Shown here piece by piece: positions 33,349-40,353 of a DNA stretch of 64,000 bases. The stretch lies in contig NZ_WUEY01000003.1 of assembly GCF_010668395.1 (NCBI RefSeq), positions 62,001-126,000 of the forward strand, in the 5' to 3' direction. The position numbers were made by a program, and so were the translations under genes. This DNA is from Martinezella lusitana. GTDB lineage: Bacteria; Pseudomonadota; Alphaproteobacteria; Rhizobiales; Rhizobiaceae. The notes below the pieces were generated by a model that made no database searches, was not told the origin of the DNA, and was given only the letters and a program-made list of their open reading frames with translations. Position 1 is the stretch's first letter. Every line of letters begins with the position of its first letter.

Positions 33349-33552
33349 TCACGTATCCTTGGGTTTCAACTCCTTCGTCGCCGGATCGACCTTGCCATCC
33401 GCCAGCCTGTTGCGCGGATCGGCAACGAGGGGGGCTTTGTCATCCTCTTTGTCCATCGCATCGACATCGCGCGCCTTGCTGTGCTGTATCTTCGCCAGCG
33501 CTTGCTTGTCCTGTGTTCCGCCATGCGGATCATCTGACCGATCATGTGCCAA
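33349..33552 (-). CDS. Small hydrophilic hypothetical protein
   Basis: 67 residues begun at TTG 33552, which has AAGGAG 8 bases upstream, the best ribosome-binding site in the area. Highly charged and probably disordered: AHDRSDDPHGGTQDKQALAK, ARDVDAMDKEDDKAPLVADP, DPATKELKPKDT. No family recognised. An overlapping Arg-rich frame (33366-33635) looks like a shadow. Confidence 0.55.
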   Translation of the reverse strand: MAHDRSDDPHGGTQDKQALAKIQHSKARDVDAMDKEDDKAPLVADPRNRLADGKVDPATKELKPKDT

Positions 33553-33790
33553 GATTGCGTCTCCTTCTGTTTGGAAGGAAACTCTGTCGATTCGATTCTG
33601 TTCCAGAGGAAATGAAGGGTATCGCCAGCGGCCACGCGCTCCGATTGCGGCGCTTAGACATGCGTTAAGAACGTCGCAACAATAAAGCGCCATACTTTTA
33701 GCGAGATGTTATATTACGAATCGATGATCGATACGAAACGAATCATGAATTCCAGCGTTTGAGTTTCACTTACATGTGAGGAACCTGATC

Positions 33791-33901
33791 ATGACGTTGG
33801 TCGAAAAGAAGAAGCTGGCCCGGCTTGTTATGCTCATATTGCTGCCGATCTTCGGCGGCCTGACTGCGGTGGCGATCGTAGCGCTCTCGACAATCGCATG
33901 A
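33791..33901 (+). CDS. 36-residue predicted single-pass membrane protein
   Basis: ATG 33791 has GAGGAA (33778-33783) 7 bases upstream. The product starts MTLVEKKKLARLVM and continues as one hydrophobic helix (LILLPIFGGLTAVAIVALST). The positive N-terminal cluster predicts an N-in orientation. Too short for most gene finders. No family recognised. It stands alone, convergent with the membrane protein gene at 33992. Confidence 0.5.
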   Translation: MTLVEKKKLARLVMLILLPIFGGLTAVAIVALSTIA

Positions 33902-33991
33902 TTGCCCGGCGGAGAATCAGTGCTGACAAGCAGGCTTGAGAGCCGCGGCCATGAGATCAAAGCGCTCGTGACGGTGTTGCCGATGCCAGTC

Positions 33992-34498
33992 TTATGAGCA
34001 GTCCGTGCTATCGACGGAAAACGAGTAGTCCCTTCCCTTGAGCTGGTAGATATAGTTCGCCAGCGAGGCCTCGCCGGAACTGAACTTCGGCACAAGAAAG
34101 TTGCACAGATCAGAAAGCTGGGCGGACTTCACGACGGGAGGATCGAAGTCGTCGTCGTCGTCATCCAGATCATAGAAATAGCTGTAGATATGGTCGGTCA
34201 GGTCAATTTTCGTCAGCGTGGTCTTCTGATCGATCTTTTTGGGTAGATCCTTGTTGGCGAAGATCACCGGATAGCGCTGCGCGAGATAGGGAATCACAAC
34301 TCGTTCGGTTACCGGCGTCGTGATCGCCACACCGACCAGGGGCAGCACTTTCAACGCGATCCCAAACCTCTTTCCGGCCAGCAGCCCGAACAAAATCCCC
34401 AGCGAGCCTAAAAACCCGCAAACGATTGCGTAGATTTCCCACGCAGATAGGTCCGCCACGAACTCCATCAGTCGCCCATCGTCTTTATCGACCGTCAT
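33992..34498 (-). CDS. Hypothetical membrane protein with acidic tract
   Basis: 168 residues. One or two hydrophobic segments near the N-terminus (WEIYAIVCGFLGSLGILFGL, FGIALKVLPLVGVAITT), then a soluble part with a run of aspartates (YFYDLDDDDDDFDPPVVKS) and two late Cys. I do not recognise a family. TATACT lies only a few bases before ATG 34498; if that is a -10 box, the real start may be the Met codon at 34468 (MEFVADLSAWEIY). It lies 3' of the tRNA-Lys gene and looks lower in GC than core neighbours. Confidence 0.6.
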   Translation of the reverse strand: MTVDKDDGRLMEFVADLSAWEIYAIVCGFLGSLGILFGLLAGKRFGIALKVLPLVGVAITTPVTERVVIPYLAQRYPVIFANKDLPKKIDQKTTLTKIDLTDHIYSYFYDLDDDDDDFDPPVVKSAQLSDLCNFLVPKFSSGEASLANYIYQLKGRDYSFSVDSTDCS

Positions 34499-34667
34499 AT
34501 TAATCAGTATACCTTACTATCAAATCAACGTTTTTCGCCAGCCATTTTGCCACAAATGCGATCAACAGCCTGTGCATCACGACGCAAGTTTATGGGCAAT
34601 GAAATTCGCTGACGCACCCGGAATCAGACCAACACGACTGGAATACAGTCTCGAGGGCGTGGGGTCG

Positions 34668-34697
34668 TGGGACTTTTTGTCGGTTCCAAAAGTCCCA
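34668..34697 (-). terminator. Hairpin downstream of tRNA-Lys
   Basis: Inverted repeat TGGGACTTTT (34668-34677) and AAAAGTCCCA (34688-34697), 26 bases beyond the tRNA 3' end on the minus strand. Probably the tRNA transcript terminator, although a T-run after the stem is lacking. Confidence 0.5.
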
Positions 34698-34722
34698 GGA
34701 AAGATGCCTAAGTGGTTGATTT

Positions 34723-34798
34723 TGGTGAGAGCGTCGGGGTTCGAACCCGAGACCTACTGATTAAAAGTCAGTTGCTCTACCGACTGAGCTACGCTCTC
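34723..34798 (-). tRNA. tRNA-Lys (anticodon UUU)
   Basis: 76 bases with CCA encoded. Acceptor GAGAGCG/CGCTCTC, D arm GCTC-AGTCGGTA-GAGC, anticodon arm ACTGA-CTTTTAA-TCAGT giving anticodon TTT, variable AGGTC, T arm TCGGG-TTCGAAC-CCCGA, discriminator A. Confidence 0.97.
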
Positions 34799-35172
34799 CC
34801 TCTCCGCAGGCAGATCCTGCCCCGGCTGGAAGTGCGCGGAACATATGCAGACGCCCTATTGCGGTCAACCCATAAAATCACGGTTATGACGGCGCGAACA
34901 TGCTTTTCCTCACCTCCAGGCGATGAAATGGCGGCGGCGCGTCGTTGAGATCCTCCAAAGAGATGAACGGTTAAAGCGTTTCGCCGTGAAAATGCATGAA
35001 TCACGTATCGATCCATTCCGGCACCCTGAACAACCGTAACAATTTCCCTTAATAATCAGGGTTGCAATGATAGTATCCAGCGGCTCGCCATCGGCAACTG
35101 TTGGGGTGCGAATCGTTTTTGGTGTATATCAGTTCTTGTTAACAACCTGTCGGGCCCTCAGGAGGTTCTTTT
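34799..35172. other. Intergenic region between tRNA-Lys and GlsB-type gene (374 bases)
   Basis: Holds the tRNA promoter region on the minus strand and, at its right end, the candidate promoter (35101-35129) and ribosome-binding site of the GlsB-type gene. No gene is supported in between. Confidence 0.5.
35101..35129 (+). promoter_or_regulatory. Candidate promoter of the GlsB-type gene
   Basis: TTGGGG (35101-35106), 17-base spacer, GTATAT (35124-35129). The gene's AGGAGG (35160-35165) is 7 bases from its ATG at 35173. Confidence 0.35.
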
Positions 35173-35430
35173 ATGGAAGATGCACACGTCGGTTGGATTG
35201 CGGCAATTATCATCGGCGGCCTAGCTGGCTGGTTTGCCGAGATGATCATGAAAAGCAACACAGGCATAGTCATGAACATCATCCTCGGCATTGTTGGCGC
35301 GCTCGTCGCCAGCTGGCTGTTCGGTGTTCTCGGCATCGCCCTGCCGTTCCATGTATGGCTGAACTACCTGATCACGGGTTTCATCGGCGCCTGCATCCTG
35401 ATTTTCATCGGTCGACTGATCCGGCGTTAA
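35173..35430 (+). CDS. GlsB/YeaQ/YmgE-family small membrane protein
   Basis: 85 residues with three hydrophobic segments: WIAAIIIGGLAGWFAEMIM, GIVMNIILGIVGALVASWLF and LNYLITGFIGACILIFIGRL. The opening and the central NIILGIVGA motif define the transglycosylase-associated family (GlsB in Gram-positives is stress-related). Function here unknown; homologues are often induced by general stress. Two paralogues lie at 58034 and 58419. Strong SD and terminator bracket it as a single-gene unit. Confidence 0.9.
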   Translation: MEDAHVGWIAAIIIGGLAGWFAEMIMKSNTGIVMNIILGIVGALVASWLFGVLGIALPFHVWLNYLITGFIGACILIFIGRLIRR

Positions 35431-35467
35431 CAACGCATCGGGCGAGACGGCCCGAATCGGGAAGAGG

Positions 35468-35504
35468 AAAAAGGGAAGGCGGAACAAACCGCCTTCCCTT
35501 TTTT
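35468..35504 (+). terminator. Rho-independent terminator of the GlsB-type gene
   Basis: 15-bp stem AAAAAGGGAAGGCGG/CCGCCTTCCCTTTTT with a 6-base loop, 38 bases after the stop; the right arm runs into a T-tract. Confidence 0.92.
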
Positions 35505-35698
35505 GTTGCCTGGACTTCGCGAGACGAAGGCCAAATGCACGTCGCATCAGGGGCGCTGCGGTTTGCGAAGACGACAGGCGGGTTTCCAAGAACCTGGAGG
35601 CAGATACAAACCTGAAACGTCACGATGCATTTCAAGGCCTTTCCAACATCATCCTCGGCGCTATCTATAAAAACTGGAACCGAAAGGAAGTTGGAAAC

Positions 35699-35905
35699 AT
35701 GACGGAAAACGCCAATCGGACAACCGCCCGCAAAGCCATCCGCGGCCGCCCCTACAGCATTGCCGAATTTGCGCGCAAATATCGCCTTGAGGATGCCGAG
35801 GCAAAGCGCCTCTTCTATAAGTTCGGCCCGTCATCGACGGAGCTGGACCTGCTCATGGCGGCCAAGCGGAAGCCTCCGAGCCTTTCCACTGCAATCGGGC
35901 AATGA
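35699..35905 (+). CDS. Small conserved-looking hypothetical protein
   Basis: 68 residues, basic: TTARKAIRGRPYSIAEFARK, YRLEDAEAKRLFYKFGPSST, ELDLLMAAKRKPPSL. The IAEFARKYRLEDAEAKRLF segment could be a helix-turn-helix-like region, but this is not secure. SD-like GGAAGTTGGAAAC precedes ATG 35699. The 268 bases before it contain the preceding terminator and nothing else I can name. Confidence 0.62.
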   Translation: MTENANRTTARKAIRGRPYSIAEFARKYRLEDAEAKRLFYKFGPSSTELDLLMAAKRKPPSLSTAIGQ

Positions 35906-36023
35906 TGCACGGCCCCTTGAGCCGAGCTTGAGGATTGCCACCGAGATCGTCGCCCTTCCAAGCGGCGATCCGGCGTCTCGATATACACGAGCCGGATAAA
36001 GCGGCGTTGGTTAAATCACATAC

Positions 36024-36033
36024 TGATATATCA
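36024..36033. promoter_or_regulatory. Palindrome TGATATATCA upstream of a GntR gene
   Basis: Perfect 10-bp palindrome in an AT-rich stretch 70 bases before the chosen start of the regulator at 36104. Possible autoregulatory operator; position is the only evidence. Confidence 0.3.
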
Positions 36034-36103
36034 CAATCGGTTGCCTTCGACGGCGTCAGATGACACTCTGCGCCATCCAAGTGCACGCCGGACATCGCCT
36101 CGA

Positions 36104-36718
36104 ATGCAGAATTCGCTTAGCCACCTCGCCTATCTCGCGCTGGAATACGCGATCGTGACACTCAGGCTGAAGCCTGGCGCCCTCGTTACCGAGAAACAGC
36201 TGATCGAGATGGCGAGGCATGGACGAACACCCGTGCGCGAGGCCATCCAGAAACTTGCCTGGCAGAGTTTGATCCATGTTCGCCCTCGCGTCGGCCTGCA
36301 AATCGCGGAGATTCGCCCCGAGGATCATCGGTACGTCATGCAGGTCAGACGCGAATTGGAGCCGATCGCGGCGGCACTTGCGGCGGCTCATGCCGATGCG
36401 GAGCAGCGCGACGAGTTGCGAGAATGTGCGCGGCTCATGGCGGATTGTGCCCTTGCCAACGACCTGCCCGGCTTTTTCGCCGCCGATAAGACGTTCGACG
36501 AGATTCTCGAAGCCGCCTGCCCTAACAATTTCATCACGGCAGCACTTGGACCGGTGCAGACGCATGCACGCCGCCTATGGTTTTCCACAGGGATGCATGA
36601 CCGGATGGATCAGGCGATCGCCATGCATGTTCAGGCGATCGAAGCCATTCTCGACGGCGATCCGGACCATGCGCGCGCAGCCATGGCTTCGCTTATCGAC
36701 TACCTAAGCCACACATGA
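36104..36718 (+). CDS. GntR-family (FCD) transcriptional regulator
   Basis: 204 residues from ATG 36104. Winged helix: LAYLALEYAIVTLRLKPGAL, VTEKQLIEMARHGRTPVREA, LIHVRPRVGLQIAEI; FCD domain: YVMQVRRELEPIAAALAAAH, DLPGFFAADKTFDEILEAAC, AMHVQAIEAILDGDPDHARA. The recognition helix is slightly shorter than usual. The frame is open to TTG 36041, but that codon directly follows the AT-rich palindrome and lacks an SD; 36104 leaves a normal leader. Effector and targets unknown; convergent with fpr. The two stop codons flank a shared hairpin. Confidence 0.82.
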   Translation: MQNSLSHLAYLALEYAIVTLRLKPGALVTEKQLIEMARHGRTPVREAIQKLAWQSLIHVRPRVGLQIAEIRPEDHRYVMQVRRELEPIAAALAAAHADAEQRDELRECARLMADCALANDLPGFFAADKTFDEILEAACPNNFITAALGPVQTHARRLWFSTGMHDRMDQAIAMHVQAIEAILDGDPDHARAAMASLIDYLSHT

Positions 36719-36750
36719 AAAAGGCGGCTTCGCTGCCGAAACCGCCTTGC
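36718..36750 (-). terminator. Terminator of fpr, shared with the GntR gene
   Basis: Stem AAGGCGG (36721-36727) with CCGCCTT (36742-36748), followed on the minus strand by TTTTC; 21 bases after the fpr stop. It lies at the convergent junction and may stop both transcripts. Confidence 0.75.
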
Positions 36751-36770
36751 ATTCCGCCTATGGGATTCGT

Positions 36771-37583
36771 CTAGCCGACGAAAGCGCGTTCGATGACGAA
36801 CTCGGCAGGCTTGTTGTTTGCACCTTCATTCAGGCCGGCCTTTTCAAGCAGCCCCTTGGTGTCCTTGAGCATGGCGGAAGAGCCGCAGATCATGCCGCGA
36901 TCGATGGCGGGATCGAGGGCAGGCACGCCGAGATCGCTGAAAAGCTTGCCGTTTTCGATGAGATCGGTGATGCGGCCCGTGAAGGGAAACTCCTCGCGTG
37001 TCACCGTCGCATAGTGGCGCAGCTTGTCTCCGACGACTTCGCTGAGGATTTCGTCGTTGTGGATTTCCTCAACGAGATCGAAACCGTACTTGAGCTCGGC
37101 GACATCGCGCGTCGTGTGCGTGAGGATGACTTCCTCATACTTCTCGTAGGTCTCGGGATCGCGGATCAGGCTCGCAAACGGCGCGATACCGGTGCCGGTC
37201 GAGAACATGTACAGCCGACGGCCGGGTGTCAGCGCGTCGAGAACCAGCGTGCCGGTCGGCTTCTTGCGCATCAGCACTTCGTCGCCGGGCTTGATGTTCT
37301 GCAGGTGCGAGGTCAGCGGACCGTCCGGCACCTTGATGGAGAAGAACTCGAGTTCGTCGGCCCAGGCAGGGCTCGCAATCGAATAGGCGCGATAAAGCGG
37401 CTTGCCATCGACCATCAGGCCGATCATGGCGAACTCGCCTGAACGGAAGCGGAAGCCTTGCGGCCTGGTCATGGTAAAGCGAAAGAGCCGGTCGGTATAA
37501 TGCGTGACGCTCAGCACCTTCTCGGCGAAGACGCCGGCGGGGACTGCTGAAGCAAATTCATCTGATTTGGCGGGGGCGTTCAT
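36771..37583 (-). CDS. fpr: Ferredoxin-NADP reductase
   Basis: 270 residues. FAD-containing reductase of the bacterial Fpr subclass, moving electrons between NADPH and ferredoxin or flavodoxin. Seen: FAD motif RAYSIAS near residue 65, FSIKVPDGPLTSHLQNIKPG, NADP loop STGTGIAPFASLIRDPE near 130, GMICGSSAMLKDTKGLLE and the C-terminal VIERAFVG. In rhizobia Fpr is implicated in redox-stress defence and possibly as an electron source for ferredoxin-dependent enzymes. Located after the sulfite-reductase operon on the same strand, with a 231-base gap holding a 24-bp palindrome and its own promoter region. Confidence 0.95.
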   Translation of the reverse strand: MNAPAKSDEFASAVPAGVFAEKVLSVTHYTDRLFRFTMTRPQGFRFRSGEFAMIGLMVDGKPLYRAYSIASPAWADELEFFSIKVPDGPLTSHLQNIKPGDEVLMRKKPTGTLVLDALTPGRRLYMFSTGTGIAPFASLIRDPETYEKYEEVILTHTTRDVAELKYGFDLVEEIHNDEILSEVVGDKLRHYATVTREEFPFTGRITDLIENGKLFSDLGVPALDPAIDRGMICGSSAMLKDTKGLLEKAGLNEGANNKPAEFVIERAFVG

Positions 37584-37698
37584 TCTGTCTCGGATCCCGT
37601 ATTAATCTTACACGTCATTCCTGGCAGGCTCATTGCGCGATGCTGATATAATAATACAGCCGGTATTGAAAGGCATTCCATTTCATCCGGCGGCACAA

Positions 37699-37722
37699 GA
37701 CTGAAATATGCATGTTTCAGTC
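37699..37722. promoter_or_regulatory. 24-bp near-perfect palindrome upstream of fpr
   Basis: Arms GACTGAAA (37699-37706) and TTTCAGTC (37715-37722) around TATGCATG; 11 of 12 base pairs are symmetric. It lies 116 bases upstream of the fpr start and 92 bases beyond the DUF934 stop. A hairpin terminator would normally have a T-run, which is missing, so an operator for a dimeric regulator is at least as likely. Confidence 0.5.
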
Positions 37723-37814
37723 AAGATTCCAGATCGGCGGCATCACATTTATCGAGAGACTTGCATACGGCAACCCGACCAAGTCGGATTGCCGCAACAA
37801 CAGGCCTGCCGACA

Positions 37815-38327
37815 TCAGGCCGATTTCGCCGGCAACCGTCGCCAGCTGTAGGCCTGTCCGCCTTCGGCGCGGCGAGCGGTCGGCTGATAATAGTGCGGAA
37901 TGCCGGGCAACCGATTTTCCGACAGTCGCTTCAGTGCCGTTTCGTTGGTCACGGCGAAACTATCGATGCCGACGCGCAGCATCAATGGAATTTGATCGAT
38001 CAGCACATCGCCGACGGCGCGGAGTTCGTTCGCGTAGCCGAGGCGCTGGCGCAAAAGCGAAGCATGGCTGAAGGAGCGACCATCGCTGAATGCCGGAAAG
38101 GCAACGGCAACAATATCGAGGCGATCGAGATAGGGTTGCAGCCGGGTCACGTCGTCCGCCGGCTTGATGACGACGCCGAGGCCTACCTCGTTGCTCTCTT
38201 CCGCCTTCGCGATCAACGCATCGAGGCCGAGCAGAGGCTTCTGCGTCTCGGTCGCCTTGACGTCATCCGTCTCGATGACCCACGGATCGTTTTCCACGAA
38301 GCCGGTTTCCCGCCAGATCTTGGTCAT
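37815..38327 (-). CDS. DUF934 protein of the sulfite-reductase operon
   Basis: 170 residues, cytoplasmic. DUF934 signature segments: GLGVVIKPADDVTRLQPYLD, VAVAFPAFSDGRSFSHASLL, LRQRLGYANELRAVGDVLID, QIPLMLRVGIDSFAV. DUF934 is repeatedly found next to cysI and is presumed to assist assimilatory sulfite reduction, but no biochemical role is established that I can cite. AAGGAG (38335-38340) is 7 bases before ATG 38327; TTG 38333 would be too close. Follows cysI after 11 bases, so cotranscribed. Confidence 0.88.
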   Translation of the reverse strand: MTKIWRETGFVENDPWVIETDDVKATETQKPLLGLDALIAKAEESNEVGLGVVIKPADDVTRLQPYLDRLDIVAVAFPAFSDGRSFSHASLLRQRLGYANELRAVGDVLIDQIPLMLRVGIDSFAVTNETALKRLSENRLPGIPHYYQPTARRAEGGQAYSWRRLPAKSA

Positions 38328-38338
38328 GTTCAATCTCC

Positions 38339-40018
38339 TTACGCCGCTTCGGCTGCCGTCGAGGACGAGCCGTAAAGCGCGGTCTTGAACGGCTGCGGCC
38401 CGACCCGCCGATAGGCGGCGAGGAAAGTTTCGGAAGGATCCAGACGAAGACCGAGATAGGTATCGACAATGGTCTCGATGGCGTCGGTCACCTTGTCCGG
38501 CTCGAAGCCGCGGCCGATGATCTCGCCGATCGATGTGTTCTCGTCGCCGGAACCGCCGAGCGTGATCTGATAGAGTTCCGCACCCTTCTTTTCGACGCCG
38601 AGCAGGCCGATATGACCGACATGGTGATGGCCGCAGGCATTGATGCAGCCGGAGATCTTGATCTTCAGCTCGCCGATTTCAGCCTGGCGCTCGGCCGAGC
38701 CGAAGCGCTTGGAAATCTCCTGCGCGACCGGGATGGAACGCGCATTGGCAAGCGCGCAATAATCGAGGCCGGGACAGGCAATGATATCCGTGATCAGACC
38801 GGCATTCGCCGTTTCCAAACCGGCGGCGACGAGGCCGCGATAGACGGCTTCGAGATCCGCAAGCGCCACATGCGGCAGGATGAGGTTCTGCTCGTGGCTG
38901 ACGCGGATTTCGTCGAAGGCATATTCCTCGGCAATATCGGCCACCACTTCCATCTGCGCATCCGAAGCGTCGCCGGGAATGCCGCCGATCGGCTTCAGCG
39001 AAATCGTCACCATGCCGTAGTCGGGGTTCTTGTGCGGCTGCACGTTCTGCTGCACCCAGCGGGCAAAGTCCGGATCGGTCTTCTTCCAGCGGGCGAGGCT
39101 TTCCCAGCCTTCGGCACGTTCCGGCAGCGCGGGCGGTGCGAAATAGGCGGAAATCGCCTGAACGTCCGCTTCCGGCAGCTTCAACTCCGTGTCTCTAAGC
39201 TTGTCGAACTCGACCTCGACCTGCCGCGCCAGTTCCTCGGCGCCGGTTTCATGCACAAGGATCTTGATGCGCGCCTTGTACTTGTTGTCGCGGCGGCCAT
39301 GCAGATTGTAAACGCGCATGATGGCGGTGATGTAGGACAGAAGATACTGCTCCGGCAGGAAGTCGCGGATCAGCTTGGCAACGAGCGGCGTGCGGCCCTG
39401 GCCGCCACCGACGTAAACGGCAAAGCCGATCTCGCCCTTGTCGTTCTTCTTCAGATGCAGGCCGACATCATGGACCTGGATCGCGGCGCGGTCGCGCTCG
39501 GCGCCGGTAACGGCAATCTTGAACTTGCGCGGCAGGAAGGAAAACTCCGGATGCACGGAAGACCATTGCCGCAGTATTTCGGCATAAGGCCTGGGATCTG
39601 CGACTTCATCGGCCGCCGCACCGGCGAAATGATCTGCCGTCACGTTGCGAATGCAGTTGCCCGAAGTCTGGATGGCATGCATCTCGACCGAGGCCAGATC
39701 TGCCAGCGCATCGGGCATCTCGGAGAGCTTCGGCCAGTTGAACTGCAGGTTCTGGCGCGTGGTAAAATGGCCATAGCCGCGGTCGTAAGTGCGCGCGACA
39801 TGTGCGAGCATGCGCATCTGGCGCGAGCTCAGCGTCCCATAGGGAATGGCAATGCGCAGCATGTAGGCGTGCAGCTGCAGATAGACGCCGTTCATCAGAC
39901 GCAGCGGCTTGAAGGCATCTTCCGAAAGCTCACCCGAGAGGCGTCGCTCCACCTGATCGCGGAACTGGGCAACCCGTTCCGCGACAAAGGCGTGGTCGAA
40001 TTCATCGTAACGATACAT
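38339..40018 (-). CDS. cysI: Sulfite reductase hemoprotein (siroheme/4Fe-4S)
   Basis: 559 residues. Six-electron reduction of sulfite to sulfide for cysteine synthesis. Cluster/siroheme ligands are visible as CPGLDYCALAN and SGCINACGHHHVGHIG; the substrate/siroheme-pocket motif TSGNCIRNVTADHFAG and RQNLQFNWP are present. Two ferredoxin-like half-domains, typical length. The frame is open to 40135, but ATG 40018 (MYRYDEFDHAFVAERV) follows GAGGAAATC. No cysJ flavoprotein is in this operon, so the electron donor is likely ferredoxin or another reductase, possibly involving the nearby Fpr (inference). Confidence 0.94.
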   Translation of the reverse strand: MYRYDEFDHAFVAERVAQFRDQVERRLSGELSEDAFKPLRLMNGVYLQLHAYMLRIAIPYGTLSSRQMRMLAHVARTYDRGYGHFTTRQNLQFNWPKLSEMPDALADLASVEMHAIQTSGNCIRNVTADHFAGAAADEVADPRPYAEILRQWSSVHPEFSFLPRKFKIAVTGAERDRAAIQVHDVGLHLKKNDKGEIGFAVYVGGGQGRTPLVAKLIRDFLPEQYLLSYITAIMRVYNLHGRRDNKYKARIKILVHETGAEELARQVEVEFDKLRDTELKLPEADVQAISAYFAPPALPERAEGWESLARWKKTDPDFARWVQQNVQPHKNPDYGMVTISLKPIGGIPGDASDAQMEVVADIAEEYAFDEIRVSHEQNLILPHVALADLEAVYRGLVAAGLETANAGLITDIIACPGLDYCALANARSIPVAQEISKRFGSAERQAEIGELKIKISGCINACGHHHVGHIGLLGVEKKGAELYQITLGGSGDENTSIGEIIGRGFEPDKVTDAIETIVDTYLGLRLDPSETFLAAYRRVGPQPFKTALYGSSSTAAEAA

Positions 40019-40035
40019 GATTTCCTCGGGGCTTC

Positions 40036-40350
40036 TCAGACTGCAATAAAATCGGGATCGGCCGCGGCATAGCCCGGCGCGTATTCCATCGTGGGGCCTT
40101 CGGCGCGGATGCGCTCGCGCAAACGCAGCGGCCAAAGCTTGCCGTCGGTTTCCTGAACGTCGATCAGGTTTACGTCGACAACCTTGTTGTCAGCATAGGC
40201 CTGCTTGCCGATCGCTTCCAGAGCGGCTTCCGCTTCGGCATGGCGAGCGACCAGCGCGTCCTGCAGCGACGTCGTCCACTCACCATTCGCGTTCAGCCAA
40301 ACGGCGACGCCATCGGTGAGCCGGTTTGCGGTCAGAACCTTGTCGACCAT
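40036..40350 (-). CDS. DUF2849 protein of the sulfite-reductase operon
   Basis: 104 residues, small and cytoplasmic: VLTANRLTDGVAVWLNANGE, WTTSLQDALVARHAEAEAAL, VVDVNLIDVQETDGKLWPLR, LRERIRAEGPTMEYAPGY. Family of unknown function found between cysG and cysI in many alphaproteobacteria, which implies a part in siroheme delivery or sulfite-reductase assembly (inference from context only). SD AAGGAG lies within the last codons of cysG, and the gap to cysG is 3 bases; cysI starts 17 bases after. Confidence 0.88.
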   Translation of the reverse strand: MVDKVLTANRLTDGVAVWLNANGEWTTSLQDALVARHAEAEAALEAIGKQAYADNKVVDVNLIDVQETDGKLWPLRLRERIRAEGPTMEYAPGYAAADPDFIAV

Positions 40351-40353
40351 CCA

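Noticed and set aside
33366..33635. Arg/Ser-rich open frame overlapping the small gene at 33349
   Set aside because: No ribosome-binding site and shadow-like composition; the alternative frame has a good SD and a more protein-like sequence.
33992..34798. Integrative element at the 3' end of tRNA-Lys
   Set aside because: No integrase gene and no second copy of the tRNA 3' end found nearby by eye.
38612..40072. A 486-codon open frame opposite cysI
   Set aside because: Antisense shadow; cysI motifs are complete on the minus strand.
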